NCBI GenBank assembly: GCA_963575745.1
Contig: CAUYUJ010014191.1
Location: forward strand, 255,385-319,384
Direction of reading: 5' to 3'
DNA from: Prorocentrum cordatum
Taxonomy: Eukaryota > Sar > Dinophyceae > Prorocentrales > Prorocentraceae
Length of the DNA stretch: 64,000 bases
Part shown: piece after piece, positions 30,320 through 40,205 of the stretch
Position numbering within the stretch: the first letter of the stretch is position 1
How the letters are laid out: every line of letters begins with the position of its first letter
Position numbers and translations under genes: made by a program
Notes under the pieces: generated by a model
The model's database searches: none
The model's input: only the letters and a program-made list of their open reading frames with translations
What the model was told of the DNA's origin: nothing

Positions 30320-32130
30320 CGAAGGACCCAACCATGAAGCTCCCTATGGGGCAACGAAGCGCTGCACTGGGTTGGGGGAACGCTGTACTGAGTGGGTGGC
30401 GTGCCAAATTGGGCTTCCTGGACGCATGCGGACGCTCCAACTGGGCGCATCGGTGGAGCTTCCCATGGGGCCACGAAACGCTGTAATGGGTGTGTGAAAA
30501 TGCCACATTGGGTTTCGGGGACGCATGCAGACGGTGGAACTGGGGCCTTCGGTGGAGCTCCCTATGGGGCCACGAAAGCTTTATTGGGTGAGTGAAAATG
30601 GCACATTGGGTGTTTCGGAACGCTTGCGGACGGTCCCACTGGGCGCTTCGGTGGAGCTCCCTATGGGGCCACGAAGCGCTGCACTGGACGGGTGAAAATG
30701 CCACATTGGGTTTTCGGGACGCATGCGGACGCTGGCACTGAAACATTCTGTGGAGCTCCCTATAGGGCCACGAAACGCTGGACTGGGTGAGTGAAAATGC
30801 CACATTGGGTGTTTCGGAACGCTTGCGGACAGTCCCACTGGGGCCGTCGGTGGGGCTCCCTATGGGGCCACGAAGCGCTGTAGTGGGTGGGTAAAAATGC
30901 CACATTCTGTTTTCGGGACGCATGCGGACGGTAGCACTGGGGTCTTCGGTGGAGTTCCTCATGGGGCCACGAGACGCTGTACTGGGTGGGCGAAAATGCC
31001 ACATTGGGTGTTTCGGGACGCGTGCGGACGGTCCCACGGGTGGTTTCGGTGGAGCTTCCTGTGGGGCCACGAAACGCTGTACTGGGTGTGCGGGACGCAT
31101 GCGGGCGGCAGCATTGGCACCTTAGGTGGGGCTCCCTATGGGACCACGAAGCGCTGTACTGGGTGGGTGAAACGCAGGAAGCAGGGAGAGGAGGGCCACG
31201 AAACGATGTACACGCAGGGAAAAGAGGAGGGCCACGACACGCTGTACTGGGTGTGCTGGGCGCATGCAGACGGCAGCACCTGGGACCTTCGGTGGGGCTC
31301 CCTATGGGGCCACGAAGCGATGTACTGGGTGGGTGAAACGCAGGGAGCACGGGGAGGAGGGCCACGAAACGCTGTATTGGATGTGCGGGACGCATGCGGC
31401 CGGCAGCACTGGGACCTTCGGTGGGGCTCCCTATGGGGCCACGAAGCGCTGTACTGGGTGGGTGAAACGCAGGGAGCAGGGGGAGGAGGGCCACGAAACG
31501 CTGTACTGGGCGTGCGGGACGCATGCGGCCGGCGGCACTGGGGCCTTCGGTGGAGCTCCCTATGGGGCCACGACACGTGTGAGGGGTGTGCCGAATTGAG
31601 TGTGCGGGACGCATGCGGCCGGCAGCACTGGGGCCGGTGGAGCTCCCTATGGGGCCTCGAAGCGTGTGAGGGGTGTGCCGAATTGGGTGTGCGGGACGCA
31701 TGCGGCCGGCGGCACTGGGGCCGTCGGTGGAACTCTTTCCTATTGGGCCACGAAACGTGTGAGTGGTGTGCCGCATTGGGTGTGCGGGACGCATGCGGCC
31801 GGCGGCACTGGGGCCTTGGGTGGGGCTCCTTATGGGGCCACGAAGCGTGTGAGTGGTGTGCCGCATTGGGTGTGCGGGACGCATGCGGCCGGCGGCACTG
31901 GGGCCTTCGGTGGACCTCCTTATGGGGCCACGAAACGTGTGAGGTGTGTGCCGAATTGGGTGTGCGGGACGCATGCGGCCGGCAGCACTGGGACCTTCGG
32001 TGGAGCTCCCTATGGGGCCACGAAACGTGTGAGGGTTGTGCCGAATTGGGTGTGCGGGACGCATGCGGCCGGCGGCACTGGGGCCTTCGGTGGAGCTCCT
32101 TATGGGACCACGAAACGTGTGAGGGGTGAT
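30320..32130 (+). repeat. 99-bp satellite array, shifting to 90 bp
   Basis: Units carry GGGACGCATGCGGACGGT, CACTGGG(G/A)CCTTCGGTGG, AGCTCCCTATGGGGCCACGA and CGCTGTACTGGG. Spacing is 99 bases for the first five units, irregular in the middle, and close to 90 bases (87-93) from about 31600 on. Because 99 and 90 are multiples of three, long frames stay open on both strands, for example a 410-residue frame from 30897. They read a Cys/Trp/His-rich repeat and have no other coding support. Confidence 0.95.
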
Positions 32131-32489
32131 GGTGTTGATGACGGCGATGATGATGACGATGATGACGGGTGAGAGGAGGATGGAGGGGAGGAGGAGGATG
32201 AAGGAGGACGCGGGGCGCGCCGCCGGCCCCCGGCGGCGGCGACCCCAGGCGGCGCGGGTGAGCGTCGCCTGGCGGCGGCTCCCGGCAACCTCGGCGGGCT
32301 GTCCGCGGTCTCGGCGGGGGCTCGAGATCTAAAGCGTCGTGCGCCGTCGTCGTCGTCGCTGCCGCCGTCTGTCGTCGTGTCGTCGTCTGTGCTCCGTCGT
32401 CGTGTCGTCGTCTGTGCTCGTCGTCGTTGTCGTCGTCGTCGTCGTGCTCCGTCGTCGTCGTCTTTTCCCCGAAAGGGCCTGTGCCCAGA
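32131..32489. repeat. (GAT)n, GC-rich spacer and (GTC)n tract
   Basis: A short GATGAC tract, then GC-rich non-repeat DNA, then GTCGTC units from about 32340 to 32460. Confidence 0.8.
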
Positions 32490-32546
32490 GTTTTTCCCAA
32501 CCCTCCTTGGTTGGGTATTAGTTTTATATCGAACATTGTGGTCGCG
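32490..32546 (+). repeat. Hairpin border element, copy 2
   Basis: CCCAACC (32496-32502), a six-base loop and GGTTGGG (32509-32515). Then TATTAGTTTTATATCG and a TGTGGTCGCG end that matches copy 1. It lies ~65 bases before the second 101-bp array. Confidence 0.7.
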
Positions 32547-32609
32547 TCCCTTCTTCCGCCTCCCGCCCCCCTCCCGCCTCCTCCCTCCTCCTGCCCTCCC
32601 TTCGCCGAC

Positions 32610-34835
32610 TATGGGGGCTGCGATCTGCCAAACTGTCGCCACTTTCGAGGGCTGCTGGTGGGTCTGGGGGGCTGCGATCTGCGAAACCATCGCCACTTTC
32701 GAGGGCTGCTGGTGGGTCCAGCGGAGTGAGGCACCGCGCGGATCTGAGCGGGACCTCGCCGTCCCTGGGGGGCTGCGATCTGCGAAGTTGACGCCACTTT
32801 CGAGGGCTGCTGGTGGGTCCAGCGGAGTGAGGCACCGCGCAGATCTGAGCAAGACCTCGCCGTGCCTGGGGGGCTGTGATCTGCGAAGCTGTCGCCACTG
32901 TCGAGGGCTGCTGGTGGGTCCAGCGGAATGAGGCACCGCGCAGATCTGAGCAAGGCCTCGCCGTGCCTGGGGGGCTGCGATCTGCGAAGTTGACGCCACT
33001 TTCGAGGGCTGCTGGTGGATCCAGCGAAGTGAGGCACCGCGCAGATCTGAGCAAGACCTCGCCGTGCCTGTGGGGCTGCGATCTGCGAAACTGTCGCCAC
33101 TTTCGAGGGCTGCTGGTGGGTCCAGCGGAGTGAGGCACCTCGCAGATCTGAGCAAGGCCTCGCCGTGCCTGGGGGGCTGCGATCTGCGAAGTTGTCGCCA
33201 CTTTCGAGGGCTGCTGATGGGTCCAGCGGAGTGAGGCACCGCGCGGATCTGAGCGGGACCTCGCCGTCCCTGGGGGGCTGCGATCTGCGAAACCATCGCC
33301 ACTTTCGAGGGCTGCTGGTGGGTCCAGCGGAGTGAGGCACCGCGCAGATCTGAGCAAGACCTCGCCGTGCCTGTGGGGCTGCGATCTGCGAAATTGTCGC
33401 CACTTTCGAGGGCTGCTGGTGGGTCCAGCGGAGTGAGGCACCGCGCAGATCTGAGCAAGACCTCGTCGTGCCTGGGGGGCTGCGATCTGCGACATTGTCG
33501 CCACTTTCGAGGGCTGCTGGTGGGTCTTGCGGAGCGCAGATCTGAGCAAGACCTCGCCGTGCTTGGGGGGCTGTGATCTGCGAACCTGTCCTTTCGAGGG
33601 CTGCTGGGGGTCCAGCGGAGTGAGGCACCGCGCAGATCTGAGCAAGACCTCGCCGTGCCTGGGGGGCTGTGCGAAGCTGTCGCCACTTTCGAGGGCTGCT
33701 GGTGGGTCCAGCGGAGTGAGGCACCGCGCAGATCTGAGCAAGACCTCGCCGTGCTGGGGGGCTGCGATCTGCGAAACTGTCGCCACTTTCGAGGGCTGCT
33801 GGTGGGTCCAGCGGAGTGAGGCACCGCGCAGATCTGAGTGGGACCTCGCCGTGCTTGAGGGGCTGCGATCTGCGAAGCTGTCACCACTTTCGAGGGCTGC
33901 TGGTGGGTCCTGCGGAGTGAGGAACCGCGGGGATCTGAGCGGGACCTCGCCGTCCCTGGGGGGCTGCGATCTGCGAAACTGTCGCCACTTTCGAGGGCTG
34001 CTGATGGGTCCAGCGGAGTGAGGCACCACGCAGATCTGAGCGGGACCTCGCCGTCCTTGGGGGGCTGCGATCTGCGAAACCATCGCCACTGTCGAGGGCT
34101 GCTGGTGAGTCCAGCGGAGTGAGGCAGTGAGGCAGGTCTGAGCGGGACCTCGCCGTCCCTGGGGGGCTGCGATCTGCGAAACTGTGGCCACTTTCGAGGG
34201 CTGCAGGTGGGTCCAGCGGAGTGAGCACCGCGCAGATCTGAACGGGACCTCGCCGTCCCTGGGGGGCTGCGATCTGCGAAACCATCGCCACTTTCGAGGG
34301 CTGCTGGTGGGTCCAGCGGAGTGAGGCACCGCGCAGACCTGAGCGGGACCTCGCCGTCCCTGGGGGGCTGCGATCTGCGAAGTTGACGCCACTTTCGAGG
34401 GCTGCTTCGGGGGCCAGCATAGCAATCTGCGAAACTTTCACCGCTTTCGAGGGCTGCTGGTGGGTCCAGCGGAGTGAGGCACCGCGCAGATCTGAGTGGG
34501 ACCTCGTCCTTGGGGGGCTGCGATCTGCGAAAACATCGCCACTTTCGAGGGCTGCTGGTGAGGTGGGTCCAGCGGAGTGAGGCACCACGCAGATCTGAGC
34601 AAGACTTCGCCGTGCCTGTGGGGCTGCGATCTGCGAAACTGTTGCCACTTTCGAGGGCTGCTGGTGGGTCCAGCGGAGTGAGGCACCGCGCAGATCTGAG
34701 CGGGACCTCGCCGTCCCTGGGGGGCTGCGATCTGCGAAGTTGACGCCACTTTCGAGGGCTGCTGGTGGGTCCAGCGGAGCGAGGCACCAGGCAGATCTGA
34801 GCGGGACCTCGCCGTCCTTGGGGGGCTGCGAGCCT
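32610..34835 (+). repeat. 101-bp satellite array, second array
   Basis: About 22 units contain GGGGGGCTGCGATCTGCGAA, CGCCACTTTCGAGGGCTGCT, GGTGGGTCCAGCGGAGTGAG and GCACCGCGCAGATCTGAG. Many are spaced 101 bases, with some shortened units. It is a diverged sibling of the 28.4-29.3-kb array. Minus-strand frames up to 928 residues cross it because the monomer lacks stops in all three minus phases; they are not called as genes. Confidence 0.95.
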
Positions 34836-35159
34836 CACGAATGCCGCTCGCAGAAGTATATGCGCCCATGTCGCGTCATCACTCACCTCCGTATAACATC
34901 TCCCAAGCTACTCATGCCCCGCATTTCGCAGGGGTTGGGTACGTCGCCAGGGTAATTCTTTACGCTTCGCGTGTCCCTACCAGCCCATCTCACAGCAGCA
35001 ACTCTCGCGAAGCATGCCGACAGTCGTGTTTTTCAGGCGTGTGTCCGCTTGGCCCCGCATATCTCCCCTGTTCCTCCTTCCCCCCGCCTCCTTGTACATC
35101 CTCCTTGTGGGGGGAGCGGGAGAAGGACGAGGCGGAGGAGGAGGGAGAGAAAGCGCTCC
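34836..35159. other. Unique spacer after the second 101-bp array
   Basis: It includes the tail block at 34931-34957 shared with 29498-29522. The remainder is non-repetitive with no credible gene. Confidence 0.6.
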
Positions 35160-35440
35160 TCGTGGTTTGAGTCGTTTGGGGATTCTCGTCCTGGTGTGAG
35201 TCGTTCGGGCCCTTCTTCCTGGTGTGACTCGTTCGGGCTCCTCGTGGTGTGAGTCGTTCGGGGCTCTTCGTCGTGGTGTGAGTCGTTCGGGCTCCTCGTG
35301 GTGTGAGTCGTTCGGGCGCCTCGTCCTGGTGTGAGTCGTTCGGGCCCCTCCTTATGGTGTGAGTCGTTCGGGCTCTTCGTGGTGCGAGTCGTTCGGGCCC
35401 CTCGTCCTGGTGTGAGTCGTTCGGGCTCCTCGTGGGGCCT
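35160..35440. repeat. GTGTGAGTCGTTCGGGC minisatellite
   Basis: About ten units of 24-30 bases with the core GTGTGAGTCGTTCGGGC and a CTCCTCGTGG or CCCTCGTCCTGG extension. Confidence 0.9.
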
Positions 35441-35665
35441 CTTGGGGGCCTCTTGGAGGCTCTTGGGGCCTCTTCGGGGCCTCTTGGGGGCCTCTTGGGG
35501 GCCTCTTGGGGGCCTCTTGGGGCGTCTTGGGGCCTCTTGGGGGCCTCTTGGGGGCCTCTTGGGGGCCTCTTGGGAGCCTGGGGGCCTCTTTGGGGCCCCT
35601 TGGAGGCCTCTTGGGAGCCTCCTGGGGGCCTCTTGGGGCCAGCTTGGGGCCTCTTGCGACCTCCT
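35435..35665. repeat. CTTGGGGGCCTC minisatellite, composite repeat copy 2
   Basis: Near-perfect 14-base units GGGGGCCTCTTGG dominate; it continues directly from the preceding minisatellite. Confidence 0.9.
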
Positions 35666-36135
35666 CAGAAGCGTAAATGACCGCTGCCCCCTGAGAAAAC
35701 CAAAATGAGGCCAAAACCTTCGTAAAATCAATGATTTTGCTATGAAGGAAGAGGAGCGCGGCCCCCTCAGGAGGTCAAAATGGGGCCAACACCCTTAGTA
35801 AAATCAATGCTTTTTGCTTCCAAGACGGTCTGAGGCGCCAAACGGTCCCCCCCCCCTGGGGGCCAGAATCCTCGTGAGGGTCGTCGTTTTTTGGCCCTCC
35901 CAGGAGTCGAAAAAGACCCCCTTGATTGCACTCGGCCCGCCCTCTCCAGGCCCAGGGGGAGGGGGGAGGGGGAGGGGTAAACCCCTCCCCGAAGGGGAAG
36001 TAGGGGGTTAGGGGGTTGAGAACAGAGAGAGCTCTCTCAACCACTCACGCCCAAAGGGCTGGTGGGATTTTCCTGCAGGGCTCCGTCTGGCCCAGGGTTT
36101 TCTTTTCGTTGGTTCACCCCCCGGAAAGACGCCGG
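35666..36135 (+). repeat. Composite dispersed repeat, copy 2 body and tail
   Basis: A ~80-base block with AAAATCAATG and TCAAAATG(G/A)GG is duplicated at about 35665 and 35735. AATCCTCGTGAGGG stands at 35868. The tail has CCCCTCCCCGAAGGGGAAG, CAACCACTCACGCCC and AAAGGGCTGGTGGG (to about 36073). An end block GGGTTTTCTTTTCGTTGGTT at 36094 is matched at 63950-63977. Confidence 0.65.
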
Positions 36136-36189
36136 CAGAAGTCTCTGCCCAACCATATGCAGTTGTGGGTACCGTAATTGTGAATATCT

Positions 36190-37300
36190 GCTTCGGTGAA
36201 TCTCCCTATGGGGCCACGAAGCGCTGCACTGGGCAGGGAGGAACGCTGTACTGTTTGGGTGGCGTACCGAAGTGGGTTTCCGGGACGCATGCGGACGGTC
36301 CCACTGAGGGCTTCGGTGGAGCTCCTTATGGGGCCACGAAGCGCTCTACTGAGTGAGCGAAAATGCAAAATTGAGTTACCGGGACGCGTGCGGACGGTCC
36401 CACAGGGGGCTTCGGTGGAGACCCCGTATGGGGCCTCGAAAAGCTGCACTGCGCGGGCGAAAATGCCGAATTACATTTCCCAGACGCAAGCGGACGATGG
36501 CACTGGGGCCTTGTGTGGAGCCCGCTATGGGGCCACGAAACGCTGCACTGGGTGGGTGAAAATGCCACATTGGGCTTCCGGAACGCATGCGGACGGGGGC
36601 ACTGGGGCCTTCGGTGGAGCTCCCTTATGGGGCCACGAAACGGTGTACTGGGTGGGTGGAACGCTTGGAGGAGGGGGAGGAGGGCCACGAAACGCTGTAC
36701 TGGGTGGGCGGGACGCATGCGGACGGTAGCGCTGGGACCTTCGGTGGGGCTCCCTATGGGGCCACGAAGCTCTGTACTGGGTGGGTGAAACGCAGGGAGG
36801 AGGGGGAGGGGGGCCACGAAACGCTGTACTGGGTTTGCGGGACGCATGCGGACGGTAGCACTGGGACCTTCGGTGGAGCTCCCTATGGTGCCACGAAACG
36901 TTGTACTGGGTGTGCGGGACGCATGCGGACGGTAGCGCTGGGACCTCCGGTGGGGCTCCCTATGGGGCCACGAAGCGCTGTACTGGGTGTGCGGGACGCA
37001 TGCGGACAGTAGCATTGGGACCTTCGGTGGGGCTCCCTATGGGACCACGAAACGTTGTACTGGGTGGGTGAAACGCAGGGAGGAGGGGGGGGAGGGCCAC
37101 GAAGCGCTGTACTGGGTGTGCGGACGGTAGCACTGGGACCCTCGGTGGAGCTCCCCATGGGGCCACGAAACGCTGTACTGGGTGTGCGGGACGCATGCGG
37201 ACGGTAGCACTGGGACCTTCGGTGGGGCACCCTACGGGGGCCACGAAGCGCTGTACTAGGTGTGCGGGACGCATGCGGACGGTAGGGAGGAGGGGGGGAC
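36190..37300 (+). repeat. 99-bp satellite array, second array
   Basis: About ten units of the same family as 30.3-32.1 kb, starting at 99-base spacing and becoming irregular with GGAGGAGGGGGAGG insertions. Confidence 0.95.
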
Positions 37301-37324
37301 ACGAGAGGAGGAGAACGCGGGGAC

Positions 37325-37376
37325 CGTCTCTTCAAAACGAGGACCCAACACCGCAGGATGGTTGGGAACAAGGTCA
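37325..37376 (-). repeat. Hairpin border element, copy 3 (reverse orientation)
   Basis: On the minus strand it reads TTGTTCCCAAC, an 11-base loop, GTTGGGTCCTCGTTTTGAAG. This closely matches copy 1. Seen from the minus strand it stands just before the 99-bp array. Confidence 0.65.
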
Positions 37377-37689
37377 AGTCAAATTCGGCGTAGGAAAAAT
37401 GCGTTTTGCGCGTGCCCGCTCGAGGAAAGTGCGCCCCCCATCTCGGATCCTCGATAGATAATGGGGTCTGCAGACACCCGTTTTCCCTCGCAAAAAAGAG
37501 TGCGGGGCATTATTCGCAGAATCGTCCAGAAAAACCCAGGTCTGGAGCCCAGACCAGGACACAACAAATGTGAAAACGTTGTTTTTGTTGCGTGCCCGCT
37601 CGAGGATGGCGCGTCCTGCGCGCAGAATTTCTGGCGATGTCTCGAGCGAACCGCTCGTTTTGCAAAATGTGACGGGCCTGGGCGCTCCA
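37377..37689. other. Spacer with a repeated GCGTGCCCGCTCGAGGA block
   Basis: The block occurs at about 37408 and 37588, and a variant (GCGTCCCCGCTCGAGGA) at about 14903. No gene is seen. Confidence 0.55.
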
Positions 37690-38060
37690 GGATGCCCAGG
37701 AAGTTCTGGGAGCGCAAACCCAGGATCATTTACGAGGGATCGCGGCTTTCGGAGCGCAAATCCTGCGTAATTTACAAGGGCTCGGGGCCCTGGGAGCGCG
37801 GATCCAGGTAATCTACAAGGGATCGTGGCCCTGGAAGTGCGGGGGCTGCGTAATTTACGATGGTGTGCGGCTTTGGGAGCGCAGATCCAGAATAATTTAT
37901 CAGGGATCGCAGCTTTGGGAGCGCAGATCCCGCGTACATTCCGATGGATTGCAGCCTTAAGAGCCCGGGTGCCGCGTAATTTATCAGGGATCGTGGCCGT
38001 TGGAGCGCGGCACCACGTAATTCACGAGGGATCGTAGCCTTGGGAGCGCGGATGCCGTAT
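37690..38060. repeat. ~44-bp tandem repeat
   Basis: Eight units contain GGGAGCGC(A/G)GATCC, a GCGTAATTTA core and GGGATCG(T/C)GGCC. Confidence 0.85.
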
Positions 38061-38074
38061 AATTCAAACTTTGT

Positions 38075-38400
38075 TCCTGGAATCACGTTTTTTCGCGTGT
38101 CCAGGCCACCCAGGGAAGTATCTGACATGGTTGTCCCGAATTGGAATCACGTGTTTTTATTCGTCCAGGCCGCCCAGGAGGGGTATCTAACATGGTGGTC
38201 CTGCGCTGGAACCGCGTGTTTTCAAGTGTCCAGGCCACCCTGGGAGGTATCTAACATGGTGGCCCTGTGCTGTAACCTAGTGTTTTTACGTGTCCAGGCC
38301 GCCCAGGGGGGTATCTAACATGATTGTCCCGAACTGGAGCAACGTGTTTTTACGTGTCCAGGCCGCCCAGGGGGGATATCCAACATGGCGTCGGGCCCAA
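38075..38400 (+). repeat. 64-bp satellite array B, first part
   Basis: Five units match array A at 14.9-15.6 kb in the same orientation. Confidence 0.9.
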
Positions 38401-38560
38401 CGCCGAATTATCAGGAAACGCACGGGGGGCCGAAAAGCACTACCCGAACACATATTCCAATACAGAAAAGTGATGTTGTCTTGCTCTGGACCGGGGGGGG
38501 CGCTTTGGGGGCCCCTCCAGGGAAGGCATTGCGAGGATGTGTCGAGTGGTAGCGCGAATT
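38401..38560. other. Insertion inside satellite array B
   Basis: A ~170-base unrelated segment (with GAAACGCACGGGGGGCC and a GGACCGGGGGGGGCG run) interrupts array B, which resumes at about 38565. No target-site duplication or inverted ends are evident by eye. Confidence 0.5.
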
Positions 38561-38695
38561 CAGCGTATCCAGGCCACGCAGGGGGGTATCTAACATGGTT
38601 GTTCCGAGCTGGAATCACGTGTTTTCACATGTCCAGGCCACCCAGGGGGTATCTAACATGGTGGTTTCGAGCTGGAACCATGTTACCTAACAGCT
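38561..38695 (+). repeat. 64-bp satellite array B, second part
   Basis: Two more units resume after the interruption. Confidence 0.85.
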
Positions 38696-38799
38696 TGTTC
38701 TGATAGGTTTCTAGTGGTGTCAAAAGAGAGCAGCAGATGACTCCACAGGGGGGTCTGGGCGGGTGCCGGACAGGGTGCCGCAGAAGTCGTTTTAAGCCA

Positions 38800-39165
38800 A
38801 CAGTCACACACTTCGTGCTCTTCGACCTCCCAGAACTCCATTCCCGGGCCACATTCTGAATGCCCGGAGCCAACTGTAGGCCACTTCGTGCTCTTCGACT
38901 TCCCAGAACTCCATTCCCGGGCCACATTTTGGATGCCCGGAGCCAACTGTAGGCCACTTCGTGCTCTTCGAGTTCCCAGAACTCCATTCCCGGGCCACAT
39001 TTTGGATGCCCGGAGCCAACTGTAGGCCACTTCGTGCTCTTCAAGTTCCCAGAACTCCATTCCCGGGCCACATTTTGAATGCCCGGAGCCAACTGTAGGC
39101 CACTTCGTGTTCTTCTAGTTCCCAGAACTCCGTTCCTGGGCCGCATTTTGAATGCTGAGGCAGGC
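38800..39165. repeat. 73-bp tandem repeat
   Basis: Units repeat at 38808, 38881, 38954, 39027 and 39100. Each carries CCACTTCGTGCTCTTCGA, CCAGAACTCCATTCCCGGGC and ATGCCCGGAGCCAACTGTAG. They are more than 90 percent identical by eye. Confidence 0.95.
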
Positions 39166-39490
39166 TGATGCTGCGGCCGAGGCAGGCTGAGGCTGAGGCA
39201 GGCTGAGGCTGAGGCCGAGGCTGAAGGCAGACTGAGGCTGAGGCTGAAGCAGACTGAGGCTGAGGCTGAGGCAGGCTGAGGCTGAGGCTGAGCAGGCTGA
39301 TGCTGAGGCAGGCTGAGGCTGAGGCTGAGGCTGATGCAGGCTGAGGCTGAGGCAGGCTGAGGCTGAGGCCGAGGCTGAAGGCAGACTGAGGCTGAGGCTG
39401 AAGCAGGCTGAGGCTGAGGCTGAGGCAGGCTGAGGCTGAGGCAGGCTGAGGCTGAGGCTGAGGCAGGCTGAGGTTGAGGCTGTGACTGCG
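39145..39490. repeat. (GAGGCT)n minisatellite
   Basis: GAGGCTGAGGCAGGCT-type units; a longer ~180-base period is visible (CCGAGGCTGAAGGCAGACTG occurs twice). Confidence 0.95.
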
Positions 39491-39675
39491 ACTGCCGTTG
39501 CCGCTGCGACTGTCATCGCGAATGCGACTACGACTGCGAGAACAGCAGAATTCTACAACTGGATTTTCATCTGAATCTTAAGGGGAATGCTTTCAGATAT
39601 GCTTCTACACATCGCTGTTAGGTTGCTTTGCCGGGATAATGTTTTTTTCCATGTTTTAGGTCGCTCAGGGGTATT

Positions 39676-39760
39676 TGTGGGGACCACGGTATTGCTTCGA
39701 TTGTCTCGGCCTGTCGTTTCCAATTTTGCGTTCTCCGCAACTGTTATGGTCTCAAGCTTC
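39676..39760 (+). repeat. 85-base dispersed repeat, copy 1
   Basis: TTTGTGGGGACCACGGTATT to TTATGGTCTCAAGC is shared with 61385-61470 at roughly 90 percent identity. It ends exactly where the GC-rich retroelement sequence begins, so it may mark an insertion boundary. Confidence 0.8.
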
Positions 39761-40205
39761 AGCGCGCTGAGGGCCCGCTGCCGGATGGTGGTGGCGGCCC
39801 TCGGCGCGGCCCTGGCGGAGGCTGGGCCCGGCGTGCTGTGCGAGCTGGCGCGCGGGGCGGAGGTGGAGGCGGCGCGAGGGGCTCTCGGGCCGGGCGCGCG
39901 TGTCGCGCCGCGACTGCCGCTCTCCGACCGGTCCAGCCTGCCCGGGCTGACCGCCGCCGTTGCCCTGCCCCGGCCCGGCAGGCTTGGAGGCGGGGTCGCA
40001 GGCCTGGGCCGGGAAGACAGCGCCGCAGGAGGGGGCTCCCCTGGCGTGGCCGCCCTGGCTGGCGCTGGTGCTGTTGGTGATCCCGCTGGACGCGGGAGCG
40101 CGGCTCCCTCGGCAACCCCTCGGCCGGTGGCCGCCCGTGGACATGTCGACCTGCGAGGAGCGACGCCCAGGATCGCGCCTGCTGGCGAGGTTCGACGGCG
40201 TTTAG

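Noticed and set aside
28430-34835. CRISPR-like regular repeats
   Set aside because: Repeat units are contiguous with no unique spacers, monomers are 100 bases and diverged, and the context is eukaryotic.
32100-34886. 928-residue minus-strand open frame, and 633-, 466-, 434- and 371-residue frames over the arrays
   Set aside because: They follow the 99-103-bp monomers exactly and read repetitive peptides. The monomers simply lack stops in all three minus phases, and there are no domains or starts.
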